From: JBDRMV01 sp043825615
Lineage (GTDB): Bacteria; CG03
Reading direction: 5' to 3'
Assembly (NCBI GenBank): GCA_043825615.1
Contig: JBDRRS010000013.1
Location: 1-64,000, forward strand
DNA length: 64,000 nucleotides
In this document: positions 36,225-45,176 of the stretch, piece by piece
Layout of the letters: each line of letters opens with the position of its first letter
How positions within the stretch are numbered: the stretch's first letter is position 1
Translations under genes and position numbers: made by a program
Notes under the pieces: model-generated
Database searches by the model: none
Told to the model about the DNA's origin: nothing
The model's input: the letters and a program-made list of their open reading frames with translations, nothing else

Positions 36225-37195
36225 ACAGGAAAAGAATTTTATCAGGGATGCGGCCGACAGGGGCGATGCACCTCGGTCATTTCTTCGGAGCGCTCAAAAA
36301 CTGGGTTAAACTCCAGGATGATTACGAAACTTTTTATATGGTCGCCGACTGGCACGCAATGACGACCTCCTACGACGACACGTCCGGTTTCTCCGACGCT
36401 GCCTGCGAAATGCTTTTTGACTGGCTCGCATGCGGCATCGACCCCGGAAGGTCGTGCATATTCAAACAGTCGGACATTCCCTCGCACGCGGAACTTTTCC
36501 TGATTTTCTCAATGATAACGCCCCTCGGATGGCTTATGAGATGTCCCACCTATAAGGAGCAGCTCCGCGAAATAAAAAATCACGACATAAACATGTTCGG
36601 TTTTCTCGGATACCCCGTCCTCCAGGCGGCCGATATCCTAATTTACAAAGCGGACTGCGTGCCGGTGGGCGAGGACCAGCTGCCGCATCTGGAAATAACG
36701 CGCGAAATCGCAAGAAGGTTCAACCACCTGTACAAAGAAGTGTTCCCCGAACCGAAAGCTCTGCTCACGAAATCGCCGAAACTTTTGGGAACCGACGGAA
36801 GAAAAATGTCAAAAAGCTACAACAATGCCGTAAATCTGACCGACGATGAAAAAACAATATTAAAAAAAATAAACAGCATGATAACCGACCCCGCGCGGAT
36901 ACACCCTTCCGACCCCGGACACCCCGACGTCTGCAGCGTTTTCCAGTACAGGAAAGCCGTCAATACCGAAAAATCGGCGGAAATCGAAGGCGCCTGCAGA
37001 AGGGCGGAAATCGGATGCGTGCAGTGTAAGAAAATGCTGGCTGAGGAAATCTCGGCAGTTCTCGCACCGCTTCAGGATAAAAGAAAGAAAATCAAAAAAA
37101 AAGATGTGACGGATATTCTGACCGAAGGAAAAAAGAAAGCGGGCGCAATCGCCGCCGTGACGCTTGAGGAAGCAAGAAAAGCCATAAACCTATGA
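36221..37195 (+). CDS. trpS: Tryptophanyl-tRNA synthetase
   Basis: 324 residues, the usual length for bacterial TrpS. Class I signatures are present: the HIGH-type motif MHLGHFFGAL near residue 17 and the KMSKS loop (GRKMSKSYNN) near residue 196. GEDQLPHLEITREIA is the conserved tryptophan-enzyme segment. It charges tRNA-Trp. ATGA-type overlaps with both neighbours suggest a single transcript with the M50 protease and scpA. Confidence 0.95.
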   Translation: MNRKRILSGMRPTGAMHLGHFFGALKNWVKLQDDYETFYMVADWHAMTTSYDDTSGFSDAACEMLFDWLACGIDPGRSCIFKQSDIPSHAELFLIFSMITPLGWLMRCPTYKEQLREIKNHDINMFGFLGYPVLQAADILIYKADCVPVGEDQLPHLEITREIARRFNHLYKEVFPEPKALLTKSPKLLGTDGRKMSKSYNNAVNLTDDEKTILKKINSMITDPARIHPSDPGHPDVCSVFQYRKAVNTEKSAEIEGACRRAEIGCVQCKKMLAEEISAVLAPLQDKRKKIKKKDVTDILTEGKKKAGAIAAVTLEEARKAINL

Positions 37196-37947
37196 CAGAC
37201 AATTACTTCGTCAGGACCGATGTTTTTGAAGGGCCTCTCGACCTGCTCCTATGGCTGATACAGAATAACAACATGGACATCTATGACATTGAGATTTCAA
37301 AAATAACCTCGCAGTATTTAGAGCATATTGAAAAGAACATTTTTAACCCCGACTCGTCCGCCGACTTCCTGTCTATGGCATCGCTTCTCCTGAGAATAAA
37401 ATCAAATCTGATGCTCCCGAAGGAAACGGAAGAATATCAGGAGGCGGTTGCCGACAAACAGGAACTCGAGAAACGCCTTTCCGAGTGGAAAAAAGTTAAA
37501 GAAAGCAGGGATGTTCTTCTGGAAAAATTCAGGGGCCGCAGAAATTTCTTCAGGAGGAACGAACCCGCCGCGGTTGAAATCGACAAAAAAAGCAACGTCA
37601 CCGTTTTTGACCTCGCGGAAATCTTTTCGGCGCTGATAATAAAAAATCTTCATAAGGCGGAAACAATCACCGGACCCGAAATATACCTCGAAGACGTTCT
37701 TAACGAAGTTCAGGAACAATTAAAAATGGAAGCCCCTCTGAAATATTCGCATCTCCTGTTCAAAAATCCCACGAAACTGTATGCGGCAGTTCTGCTTTTT
37801 GCGCTCCTTGACCTCACGTCGAAAAAAATTATCACGATAAAACAGCAGCGGCCGTTCGCCGACATATCGATTGCATCTCTTAAAAACGAAAGCCCGGCCG
37901 CGGAACCGGTTGAATATGGAAACGAACGAATTAAAGAAAATAATTGA
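37192..37947 (+). CDS. scpA: Segregation and condensation protein A
   Basis: 251 residues. The N-terminus FEGPLDLLLWLIQNNNMDIYD is the kleisin N-terminal helix that binds SMC. ASLLLRIKSNLMLP follows, and the C-terminal winged helix includes AVLLFALLDLTSKK. ScpA bridges the SMC heads in chromosome condensation. It overlaps scpB, its partner. Confidence 0.93.
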   Translation: MTDNYFVRTDVFEGPLDLLLWLIQNNNMDIYDIEISKITSQYLEHIEKNIFNPDSSADFLSMASLLLRIKSNLMLPKETEEYQEAVADKQELEKRLSEWKKVKESRDVLLEKFRGRRNFFRRNEPAAVEIDKKSNVTVFDLAEIFSALIIKNLHKAETITGPEIYLEDVLNEVQEQLKMEAPLKYSHLLFKNPTKLYAAVLLFALLDLTSKKIITIKQQRPFADISIASLKNESPAAEPVEYGNERIKENN

Positions 37948-38437
37948 AGTTCTCCTGTTTATAAGCGGGAAGAGCGTTTCAAAGGAGAAACTCGCCGAAA
38001 TAGCGGGAGTTTCCCGCGCGCAGATAGAGGAAACAGTCACCGTTTTAAAACAGGAATGGAATTCAAATCACGGTTTTTTCATTGAAGATATCGGGGCAGG
38101 TTTCCAGATTTCCACAAGGCCCGAATATTCGGGATATATTTTAAAACTTTTTCCGTGGAAGGGCTCTTTGAAACTTTCCCCGCCAGCGGCGGAAGTTCTT
38201 TCAATAGTCCTTTACAAACAACCTATTACAAAAGCGGAAATCAACGCCATACGCGGAGTCGATTCGCAGGGGGTTATCTCAAATCTGCTTAAAAACTCGC
38301 TGATAAAATACGCCGGACGCAGAACAACGCCCGGCCAGCCGCGCCTTTTAAGGATTAACGATACCTTTTATCATGTGTTCGGCATAAAAGACAGCGCCGA
38401 TGTGCCGTCATGGGAAGAACTCGGAGTGGAGCAATAA
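37916..38437 (+). CDS. scpB: Segregation and condensation protein B
   Basis: 173 residues with two winged-helix domains. The first begins LKKIIEVLLFISGKSVSKEK. The second contains LSPPAAEVLSIVLYKQPITKAEINAIRGVDS, the ScpB signature. It binds ScpA in the SMC complex. The ATG at 37916, inside the 3' end of scpA, gives the normal ScpB start; an open frame to 37871 is ignored. Confidence 0.93.
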   Translation: METNELKKIIEVLLFISGKSVSKEKLAEIAGVSRAQIEETVTVLKQEWNSNHGFFIEDIGAGFQISTRPEYSGYILKLFPWKGSLKLSPPAAEVLSIVLYKQPITKAEINAIRGVDSQGVISNLLKNSLIKYAGRRTTPGQPRLLRINDTFYHVFGIKDSADVPSWEELGVEQ

Positions 38438-38479
38438 GCAACAACAACAAGTTCTTTTCCATCAGGGGCCTGAGGGCAT

Positions 38480-38579
38480 GTAGGGGCATCATGCCTGTCC
38501 ACAGGACGGTCTGTGACCTGCCCGCCTTGCCCCTACTAAGCAACCGGGAATTATGGGCGGGAAAGCAAGTATAGCGGGA
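38480..38579 (+). repeat. Hairpin plus conserved box R2, copy a, upstream of pheA
   Basis: GTAGGGGCA (38480-38488) and TGCCCCTAC (38528-38536) are 9-bp inverted arms. They are followed at once by a 42-base box (38538-38579) that matches 51313-51272 on the other strand at 33 of 42 positions, including an identical 15-mer AAGCAACCGGGAATT. In both places the box abuts the ribosome-binding region of the next gene. Confidence 0.65.
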
Positions 38580-38587
38580 GGAATACG

Positions 38588-39661
38588 GTGAAAAAAATAG
38601 ATAAACTCCGGTCTGATATTGACCTGAACGACGAGGGAATCCTGAAACTCATTTTGAAGAGAATTGAAAAAACCCGGGAAATCGCCGAGTACAAGAAAAC
38701 ACGGGGCGGAAAGATTTACCGCCCGGAAAGAGAAGAGAAAATTTTGCGGAAAATGAAAAAAAATCTCGGGAGAGAGCAGTCAAAAATCGTTGAAAACGTT
38801 TTCAGAACCATCATCTCCAACTGCCGCGCCGTTCAGAAAACCCTGAAAATATCCTATCTCGGGCCGATGGCGACTTTCACCCATCAGGCGGCAATAAAAA
38901 TCTTCGGGAAATTCTGCAATTTTGTGCCGGCTCAATCCGTAAGCGAGGTTTTTAATGAGATAGAAACGGACAGGGCCGAGTACGGGGTCGTCCCGATTGA
39001 AAACTCAACGGAGGGAATGATAAGTCATACTCTTGATATGTTCATCGATTCTCCCCTGAAAATAATAAACGAAGAATTTCTTGCCATTTCGCACTGCCTT
39101 ATTTCCAGCGGCAAAAGCGCCAAAAAAATAAAAAAACTTTACTCGCATCCCTCCGCTTTCGCCCAGTGCAGGGACTTTGTGTCAAAAAATTTTCCCGCCG
39201 CGGAAAAAATTGAGACATCAAGCACCGCCGGCGCTGTGAAACTTGCCGGCGGGGCGGCGAATGCCGCCGCGATCGCATCCCGGTTCGCCGCGGAAATCTA
39301 CAAAATGAATATCCTTGCGGAACACATTGAGGACATGTCGCAGAACTATACGAGATTTCTCGTGTTGGGCAAAACAACACCCGAACCGTCGGGGAAAGAC
39401 AAGACCTCTCTGCTTTTTTCGCTTAAAGACCGGCCTGGGTCGCTGCACGATTCGCTTGTCCCTTTTAAAAAAAGGAACATAAACCTTACGAAAATAGAAT
39501 CGCGACCTTCCAGAAAAAAGCCGTGGGAATACCTGTTTTTCGTTGACTGCGCAGGCCACACAAAACAGAAAAAAATTCAGGCCGTCATAAAAGAACTTGC
39601 GGCGTTCTGTAATTCAATAAAGATTCTGGGCTCCTATCCCGCGGGGGACTCCGATATATGA
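38588..39661 (+). CDS. pheA: Bifunctional chorismate mutase/prephenate dehydratase
   Basis: 357 residues in three parts. A chorismate mutase helix bundle (residues 1-90: IDKLRSDIDLND, RIEKTREIAEYKK) is followed by prephenate dehydratase (about 97-275: SYLGPMATFTHQAA, PIENSTEGM, QNYTRFLVLG). The C-terminal ACT domain has the ESRP phenylalanine-binding motif, so feedback inhibition by phenylalanine is expected. The GTG start has a strong site (GCGGGAGGAAT). Next come hisC and DAHP synthase, forming an aromatic amino acid operon. Confidence 0.95.
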   Translation: MKKIDKLRSDIDLNDEGILKLILKRIEKTREIAEYKKTRGGKIYRPEREEKILRKMKKNLGREQSKIVENVFRTIISNCRAVQKTLKISYLGPMATFTHQAAIKIFGKFCNFVPAQSVSEVFNEIETDRAEYGVVPIENSTEGMISHTLDMFIDSPLKIINEEFLAISHCLISSGKSAKKIKKLYSHPSAFAQCRDFVSKNFPAAEKIETSSTAGAVKLAGGAANAAAIASRFAAEIYKMNILAEHIEDMSQNYTRFLVLGKTTPEPSGKDKTSLLFSLKDRPGSLHDSLVPFKKRNINLTKIESRPSRKKPWEYLFFVDCAGHTKQKKIQAVIKELAAFCNSIKILGSYPAGDSDI

Positions 39662-40758
39662 TTAAACCCCGCAAAGCCGTTAAAAATTTCGCTCCCTACG
39701 TCGCAGGGAGACCGATAGAGGAAATAAAACGCATCTACAAACTTAAAAAAGTCATAAAACTCGCCTCAAACGAAAATCCTTATCCCCCGCCCGAAGGTGT
39801 GATGAAAAAAATCAGAACTCTCGCAAAATCGGTAAACAGGTATCCCGATTCAAACGGTTACGCCGTAAAAAAAGAAATCGCAAAAACGTTCAGGGTAAAA
39901 CCGGACTGTATTGTCATCGGCAGCGGAGTTGATGAAATAATAGAACTTCTGGCAAAAGCGTATCTTGAACCGGAAGACGGAATCATCGTTTCGCAGTACT
40001 CGTTCATCCGTTATGAGATGGCTGCGCGCCTGATGAATGCGAAAGTGAAAATCATAAAAATGAAAAAATTCACTCACAATCTCAAGAAAATGGCGGGCTC
40101 GGCAAACCCGCGCGATAAATTTATTTTTATCGACAATCCCGACAATCCTACGGGAACTTATAACACAGAAAGCGAAATTGAAGAAATGTTTGAAATACTC
40201 AAAAAAAAGAAAAGCGGGGTAATCCCCGTTTTCGACGAAGCGTATGCGGATTTTACGACTGCAAAAGATTACGTTTCAATGATAAAATATTTCAAAAAAG
40301 GCAAAAAAATAATTATTCTCCGGACTTTTTCAAAGACATACGCCATGGCCGGTCTGCGGTTCGGGTGGGCCTTCGCCCCCCCCGAAATCTGCGGGGTCAT
40401 TGAAAGAATACGCCCGCCGTTCAACACGACGCTCATCTCGCAGGCGGCAGCGATTGAGGCGCTCAGAAACAAAAAGTACGTAAATGAAATAAGAAGAAAA
40501 ATTTTGCCCGAGAAAAAAAATCTTGCGCGGGCGCTTAATGCAATGGGATTCGGGGTTGTCCCGTCCGAAACCAATTTTCTTCTCGTGAAAGTCGGAAACG
40601 GCGGGAATACTTTCAAAAAACTTCTCAAAATGGGCGTGATTGTGCGGGCAATGGACGAATACGGTCTGCCCGAATACATAAGGGTAACCGTCGGCAAGCC
40701 GTCTGAAAACAGGTTTTTCCTAAAATGCATTAAGAAAATAAAACCCGGAGGAAAATAA
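39658..40758 (+). CDS. hisC: Histidinol-phosphate/aromatic aminotransferase
   Basis: 366 residues of PLP fold-type I. Motifs are ASNENPYPPP at the N-terminus, FIDNPDNPTGTY, VFDEAYADF and the PLP-lysine segment RTFSKTYAMAGLRFGW. HisC-type enzymes also transaminate phenylpyruvate and hydroxyphenylpyruvate. Lying between pheA and DAHP synthase, it probably supplies the last step of Phe/Tyr synthesis, possibly with a role in histidine synthesis as well. It overlaps pheA by 4 nt. Confidence 0.9.
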   Translation: MIKPRKAVKNFAPYVAGRPIEEIKRIYKLKKVIKLASNENPYPPPEGVMKKIRTLAKSVNRYPDSNGYAVKKEIAKTFRVKPDCIVIGSGVDEIIELLAKAYLEPEDGIIVSQYSFIRYEMAARLMNAKVKIIKMKKFTHNLKKMAGSANPRDKFIFIDNPDNPTGTYNTESEIEEMFEILKKKKSGVIPVFDEAYADFTTAKDYVSMIKYFKKGKKIIILRTFSKTYAMAGLRFGWAFAPPEICGVIERIRPPFNTTLISQAAAIEALRNKKYVNEIRRKILPEKKNLARALNAMGFGVVPSETNFLLVKVGNGGNTFKKLLKMGVIVRAMDEYGLPEYIRVTVGKPSENRFFLKCIKKIKPGGK

Positions 40759-41772
40759 ATGATTCTTACTTTAAAAAGAGGGATTTCAAGGAAGGAAATC
40801 GAACGTCTCGAGAAAAAAATAAAGCATTACGGTTTCAAGCCGCATATTTCCAGGGGCGTAAAGGACATAACCTGCGGCGTTATCGGTGAAAACGCCATCC
40901 TCCTGAAAGAATTTTTTGAGTCCGACCCTGCTGTCCGTTCCATCGCCCAGATTTCAAAGCCATATAAACTTGCGAGCAGACAAATACACCCGAAGGCTAC
41001 CGTAATAAACGTCGGCGGGACGGAAATCGGCGGAAGGAACATTGCAATAATCGCAGGGCCATGCGCGGTGGAAAGCAGACGGCAGATTATCGGTATAGCG
41101 CAAGCCGTAAAAAAATGCGGCGCGAAATTCCTGCGGGGAGGAGCGTTCAAACCGAGAACCTCGCCTTACTCTTTTCAGGGGCTGGGAGAAACCGGTCTGA
41201 AATATCTCGCGGAAGCAAGAAAAGAGACAGGGCTCAGAATCGTTACCGAAGTGATGGAAATTTCACAAATAGAACTGGTTGCCAGGTACGCCGATGTTTT
41301 CCAGATAGGTGCAAGGAACATGCAGAATTTCAACCTGCTGAAAGAAATAGGAAAAACGAAAAAACCTGTCCTGCTCAAGCGGGGGATATCGGCGACGATA
41401 TCCGAACTCCTGATGGCTGCGGAATACATAATGAGTAACGGCAACCACAGCATTATTCTCTGCGAAAGAGGAATAAGAACTTTCGCAAAAGAAACCCGCT
41501 TTACGCTCGACATAAGCGCCGTGCCTGTCCTGAAAAAAGAAACGCACCTGCCTGTAATAATAGACCCTTCGCACTCAACGGGCGACCGGTCTCTTGTCCC
41601 GGCAATGTCTCTGGCGGCGATTGCTTCCGGGGCGGACGGAATTATTGTTGAAGTCCACACCAGCCCCTCGAAAGCCCTCTCGGACGCTGCGCAGACAATC
41701 GATGTCCCTGCCTTCAGCGGCATCATGAAAAAGGCAAAACAGCTCGCAAACATCCTGGGTAAAAAACTTTAA
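40759..41772 (+). CDS. aroF: 3-deoxy-7-phosphoheptulonate (DAHP) synthase, AroA-I-beta type with regulatory N-domain
   Basis: 337 residues. An N-terminal ferredoxin-like domain of about 75 residues (MILTLKRGISRKEIERLEKK) precedes the TIM barrel starting IAIIAGPCAVESRRQI. Conserved barrel segments are LRGGAFKPRTSPYSFQGLG, QIGARNMQNF and IDPSHSTGDR. It is close in length and layout to the Thermotoga enzyme, whose N-domain mediates tyrosine feedback. It catalyses the first step of the shikimate pathway and follows hisC immediately. Confidence 0.94.
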   Translation: MILTLKRGISRKEIERLEKKIKHYGFKPHISRGVKDITCGVIGENAILLKEFFESDPAVRSIAQISKPYKLASRQIHPKATVINVGGTEIGGRNIAIIAGPCAVESRRQIIGIAQAVKKCGAKFLRGGAFKPRTSPYSFQGLGETGLKYLAEARKETGLRIVTEVMEISQIELVARYADVFQIGARNMQNFNLLKEIGKTKKPVLLKRGISATISELLMAAEYIMSNGNHSIILCERGIRTFAKETRFTLDISAVPVLKKETHLPVIIDPSHSTGDRSLVPAMSLAAIASGADGIIVEVHTSPSKALSDAAQTIDVPAFSGIMKKAKQLANILGKKL

Positions 41773-41908
41773 CCAACACTAAAACTTTTTAAAAGTTAGA
41801 GAATCATTTTTTACAGGGATATGCCATACTGCAAAAAAGTCATGACCTTTTTACATTTGACTGAAAAATAGTCACTAAAAAGCAGCCCTGCGGGAAATAA
41901 AGTATCGG

Positions 41909-42508
41909 CTAATCTTTTATGAATAAAAGAGGGAAGACAATGTCGCTCACGCAGCAGGGAATCCAGACGGCAATAAACAAAAAGATAAAGGCAACAATAT
42001 AGGAAACCCAGTTTAAACTCCCGCCGACAGCCATAATGATATGAAAGAGAGAAGCCCACGTGCTCAGCAGAACATGCAGCGCGTGCGGAAATTTTGTCGA
42101 CGGTTTGAAATATGCAATCAAAATCCCCGCGATTGCCAAAGGATTTACCAGCCACCATTCCTCAATAAAACCAAGATGAATTTCCCTGTCCGGCATGCGA
42201 AGCAGCGCCTCTCCTAAATAAGGTATTACCGAATCGCTTAAAGTGGCTATACCGACGGAACCGAGATAACCTATTGCCAGCAACATCCAGAGTTTATATT
42301 TACCCTTTTTATAAATACCGTACATAGACGCTGTAACAAGAGCGCTTAAAAGAATGTGCGCCGGGTGAAAAACGTAAAAAAGGTTGTATGAAATATCTTT
42401 TGGCAAATTACGAAACAACATCATAATGATTATTCCGGTAACCGCGCCGAACATCGTAAACGGAGCGTGATTCCTCAATTCTTTTATTATCTGTCTAATC
42501 ATTTGCAT
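41909..42508 (-). CDS. Unknown polytopic membrane protein in the feo operon
   Basis: 199 residues with five or six membrane helices. Histidines occur within or beside helices: FHPAHILLSA, FPHALHVLLSTWASLFHI. Other notable strings are FIEEWWLVNPLAIAGI and, at the C-terminus, a CC pair (WIPCCVSDIVFPLLF). The paired His and Cys residues could bind metal or haem, but no family function is known to me. It overlaps yggS by 14 nt and is last in feoA-feoB-yggS, so an iron-related role is a reasonable guess only. Confidence 0.65.
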   Translation of the reverse strand: MQMIRQIIKELRNHAPFTMFGAVTGIIIMMLFRNLPKDISYNLFYVFHPAHILLSALVTASMYGIYKKGKYKLWMLLAIGYLGSVGIATLSDSVIPYLGEALLRMPDREIHLGFIEEWWLVNPLAIAGILIAYFKPSTKFPHALHVLLSTWASLFHIIMAVGGSLNWVSYIVAFIFLFIAVWIPCCVSDIVFPLLFIKD

Positions 42509-43151
42509 CCCCCCTCTCTCCGAAAATCAAAGACCCTATTCTCACAATGTTCGCTCCCTCTTCCAGCGCAACCTTATAAGAATTTGTCATTCCCATTGAG
42601 AGATACTTCATTTCAACGCCCGGTAAATTCATTTTTTTTATTTGTTCGAAAATTTCTCTCGTCTTCGTAAAATAAGGTCTTGCCTCCTCCGACCCCGGAC
42701 CCATTGTCATAAGGCCTTTTATTTTTATATTCGAAAACTTCGATATATTTCTCACAGCTTCTTCCGCATCCTCCGGCAGAACGCCGGCCTTCTGCTTTTC
42801 CCTGCCGCTGTTTATCTCGATTAAAACCGGCATAATCTTCCCGGCATTCAAGCATCTTTTATCGATTTCTTCCGCCAGATCATATGAATCAACCGTTTGT
42901 ATCATATCCGCAATTTCAACGATTTTTTTTACTTTATTTTTCTGCAGATGACCGATGAAATGCCACAGAACTTTTCTGCCGACATCCCGAAAGACCTTCT
43001 GCGCTTCCTGAACATAATTTTCTCCGATGATTTTAATGCCGGCCGCAGCCGCCTCCAGAATTTCCGCAGAAGTTCTCGTCTTTGCCGCGGCAACCAGTTG
43101 AACGCCGTCGGGCAGTTCGGTTAAAAGACCTTTTACGTTTTCCTTAATCAT
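42495..43151 (-). CDS. yggS: YggS/PROSC-family PLP-binding protein
   Basis: 218 residues. The PLP-lysine region is VQLVAAAKTRT near residue 25, followed by GENYVQEAQ, WHFIGHLQKNK and GLMTMGPGS; the C-terminus SMGMTNSYKVALEEGANIVRIG is the YggS signature. These proteins keep free pyridoxal phosphate in balance and have no known catalytic activity. The start overlaps the FeoB stop as TAATG. Confidence 0.94.
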   Translation of the reverse strand: MIKENVKGLLTELPDGVQLVAAAKTRTSAEILEAAAAGIKIIGENYVQEAQKVFRDVGRKVLWHFIGHLQKNKVKKIVEIADMIQTVDSYDLAEEIDKRCLNAGKIMPVLIEINSGREKQKAGVLPEDAEEAVRNISKFSNIKIKGLMTMGPGSEEARPYFTKTREIFEQIKKMNLPGVEMKYLSMGMTNSYKVALEEGANIVRIGSLIFGERGDAND

Positions 43152-44863
43152 TACAACAGCAAATTCAAAATCCCGCCGACGACAATAGTGGAAACAATCA
43201 TAATCAGCGCTGCTTTTAACATATCTCTTACTCCGAGTTCCTTAACAAGAACCGTAAAAGTGGCGACGCACGGAAAATACATCGTTAAAACGACGGAAGC
43301 AATAACGAGCTGTTTCATCGTAAGCCCCAGAGGAGCAAGCATCCCGACGGCCACATCCTTTCTCAGAAAACCGACAAGCAACGCCGCAACGGCGCCTTCG
43401 GGCAAACCCAAAACCCCTGTTACGAGAGGGCCTATAACCCGACCTGCAAATGCAATGATGCCGGAAGCATAAAGAATGTTGACAATTAAAACGCCAAGCA
43501 TAACAAAAGGAACCGCTTCGCTGATAAACCATTTTATTCTCATCCCTACTTTCTTAAAAAGCGCGCCGAAATACGGCAGCCGGTAAGGAGGAATTTCAAC
43601 GAAAATTTCAGGGGAATCTCCCTTTATGAGCAAATTCTGCAGAATGCCCAGGATAATCCAGACGGCAAAAAGAGTCCCGAAAACAAGCCCGAGAGCATGA
43701 GAGCCGTATTTTCCGACGAGCCCGACAACCATCGCAATCTGAGCCATGCAGGGAACGGCAATCGCCATCAGTGTAGCGGCGATGAACCTCTCTCTTTTCG
43801 TCTCAAGAACTCTCGTGGCAAGAGCCCCGGGAACATTGCAGCCGAGCCCGAGTATCATCGGAATTATCGCTAGGCCGTGAAGCCCGAGGCGGTGCATCAG
43901 GGTGTCCACAAGAATACCGAGACGGGGAAGATACCCCGAGTCCTCAAGAAAACTCAAAACGACATAAAACGAAAAAACATAGGGAAGAACCATTGCAATC
44001 GGAACAAAAAGACCCGTTGTCAAAAGGCCCATTGATTCCACAAACTCAATTTTTCCCGCGAAAAGTTTTCCGATTAAAATATCATGAATAAAACCTGAAG
44101 AACCCATAATGACAGAAAACTTCATCATAAGCGGCGCCCACAAATTTTCAAATAACGGCTGAAAGACATAACCTATGATGACCTCGCCGATAAACCTTAT
44201 TATCTTAAATGCAATAAATGCCGTGATAAGGGCAGCGGGAATCCCCGTTGCCGGTTTTATGCTTGCGTCGCCGATGCGTTCCCACAGGGTGTGGTGCCTG
44301 TGCGAAAGGTTCTGGACTTCCTGTATAATGTCCCCTATTTTATGCCACCGTTCGCCGGACTCATACCCAACTTTGCCGACTGCGGCGGACTTAAGTTTCA
44401 GGTATAAATTCTTTATCCCCTCGCCTGTAATTGCGCAGGTCGGGACAACCGGCACGCCTAAAATTTTTTCAAGTTTTACAGAGTCAATTTCTATGCCTTT
44501 GTGCTTCGTGTCATCCCACATATTCAGGGCAACGACGAGCGGGATTTTTCTTTCTATCACCTGCATTGTAAGGTTCAGATTCCTTTCAAGATTTGTAGCA
44601 TCCACAACGTTTATAATGACATCACCCTCTTCCAGCATATTGACCGCAACCTCTTCCGCGGGACTGGATGACTCTAAAGCGTAAGTTCCGGGGACATCTA
44701 TGATTTCAACTTTTTCGCCGTTAATTAACAGATAACCTTTTGTAAACTCAACGGTCGTGCCGGGGTAATTTGAAACAATAACGTTTACCCCCGTCAGGCG
44801 GCAGAAAAGAGCGCTTTTCCCGACATTGGGATTCCCGACAAGAATAATCCTGCGAAAATTCAT
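43151..44863 (-). CDS. feoB: Ferrous iron transport protein B
   Basis: 570 residues. The N-terminal G domain carries GNPNVGKS (10-17), the switch segment SNYPGTTVEF, DVPGTY and NMWDD. The membrane part (from about residue 210) has the Gate domains, including LGLGCNVPGALATR with the conserved cysteine, and a C-terminal repeat. It imports Fe2+ across the inner membrane. It is shorter than many FeoB proteins (650-770) and lacks a long C-terminal tail. It overlaps feoA as ATGA. Confidence 0.95.
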   Translation of the reverse strand: MNFRRIILVGNPNVGKSALFCRLTGVNVIVSNYPGTTVEFTKGYLLINGEKVEIIDVPGTYALESSSPAEEVAVNMLEEGDVIINVVDATNLERNLNLTMQVIERKIPLVVALNMWDDTKHKGIEIDSVKLEKILGVPVVPTCAITGEGIKNLYLKLKSAAVGKVGYESGERWHKIGDIIQEVQNLSHRHHTLWERIGDASIKPATGIPAALITAFIAFKIIRFIGEVIIGYVFQPLFENLWAPLMMKFSVIMGSSGFIHDILIGKLFAGKIEFVESMGLLTTGLFVPIAMVLPYVFSFYVVLSFLEDSGYLPRLGILVDTLMHRLGLHGLAIIPMILGLGCNVPGALATRVLETKRERFIAATLMAIAVPCMAQIAMVVGLVGKYGSHALGLVFGTLFAVWIILGILQNLLIKGDSPEIFVEIPPYRLPYFGALFKKVGMRIKWFISEAVPFVMLGVLIVNILYASGIIAFAGRVIGPLVTGVLGLPEGAVAALLVGFLRKDVAVGMLAPLGLTMKQLVIASVVLTMYFPCVATFTVLVKELGVRDMLKAALIMIVSTIVVGGILNLLL

Positions 44864-45093
44864 TTTTGTTCCACGATAACTTTCTTTGCCATCCCAAAAC
44901 CGAGTGCCACCTGCGTGTTTCCGACCTGTATCGTTACGGGCCCTTTCATAATCTGCGATGAAATCTTCTTCACCTTCGTCCCGACCGTTATCCCCATCAA
45001 GGCAAGTTTTTCGACAAAACCCATGCCGCAGGTCATTTCAACAATTTCGCAGACAACCCCTTCTTTAACCTGCGTCAGGTCATGTAAAGGCAT
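44860..45093 (-). CDS. feoA: Ferrous iron transport protein A
   Basis: 77 residues with an SH3-like fold: MPLHDLTQVKEG at the start, then CGMGFVEKLALMGITVGTKV and GNTQVALGFGMAKKV, the FeoA signature. It is a cytoplasmic accessory protein for FeoB. A good ribosome site (GGAGATGAT) precedes the ATG. Repeat R1 copy c lies immediately upstream. Confidence 0.93.
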   Translation of the reverse strand: MPLHDLTQVKEGVVCEIVEMTCGMGFVEKLALMGITVGTKVKKISSQIMKGPVTIQVGNTQVALGFGMAKKVIVEQK

Positions 45094-45121
45094 ATCATCT
45101 CCTGCTTTTTATTTTTTACGG

Positions 45122-45175
45122 CCGGCGCGCCGGAAGGCATCTCCGCCGGCGATAATGCCTATAGCAAAATTTCAG
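45122..45175 (+). repeat. Dispersed repeat R1, copy c (partial)
   Basis: It begins with a perfect 12-bp palindrome CCGGCGCGCCGG (45122-45133). It then matches the right end of copy a (21451-21490) at 33 of 40 bases. Like copy a it runs right up to the stop codon of a minus-strand gene, and here it also sits just upstream of feoA. Confidence 0.65.
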
Positions 45176-45176
45176 G

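Noticed and set aside
38438..38587. Attenuator with a phenylalanine leader peptide before pheA
   Set aside because: A TTCTTT pair occurs, but there is no start codon with a ribosome site and no terminator/antiterminator pair; the region is better described as repeat R2.
41773..41908. Bidirectional terminator between DAHP synthase and the membrane-protein gene
   Set aside because: Only weak AT-rich inverted repeats (AACTTTT-T-AAAAGTT, TTGACT/ATAGTCA) are present, without a stable stem, so it is not called as a feature.
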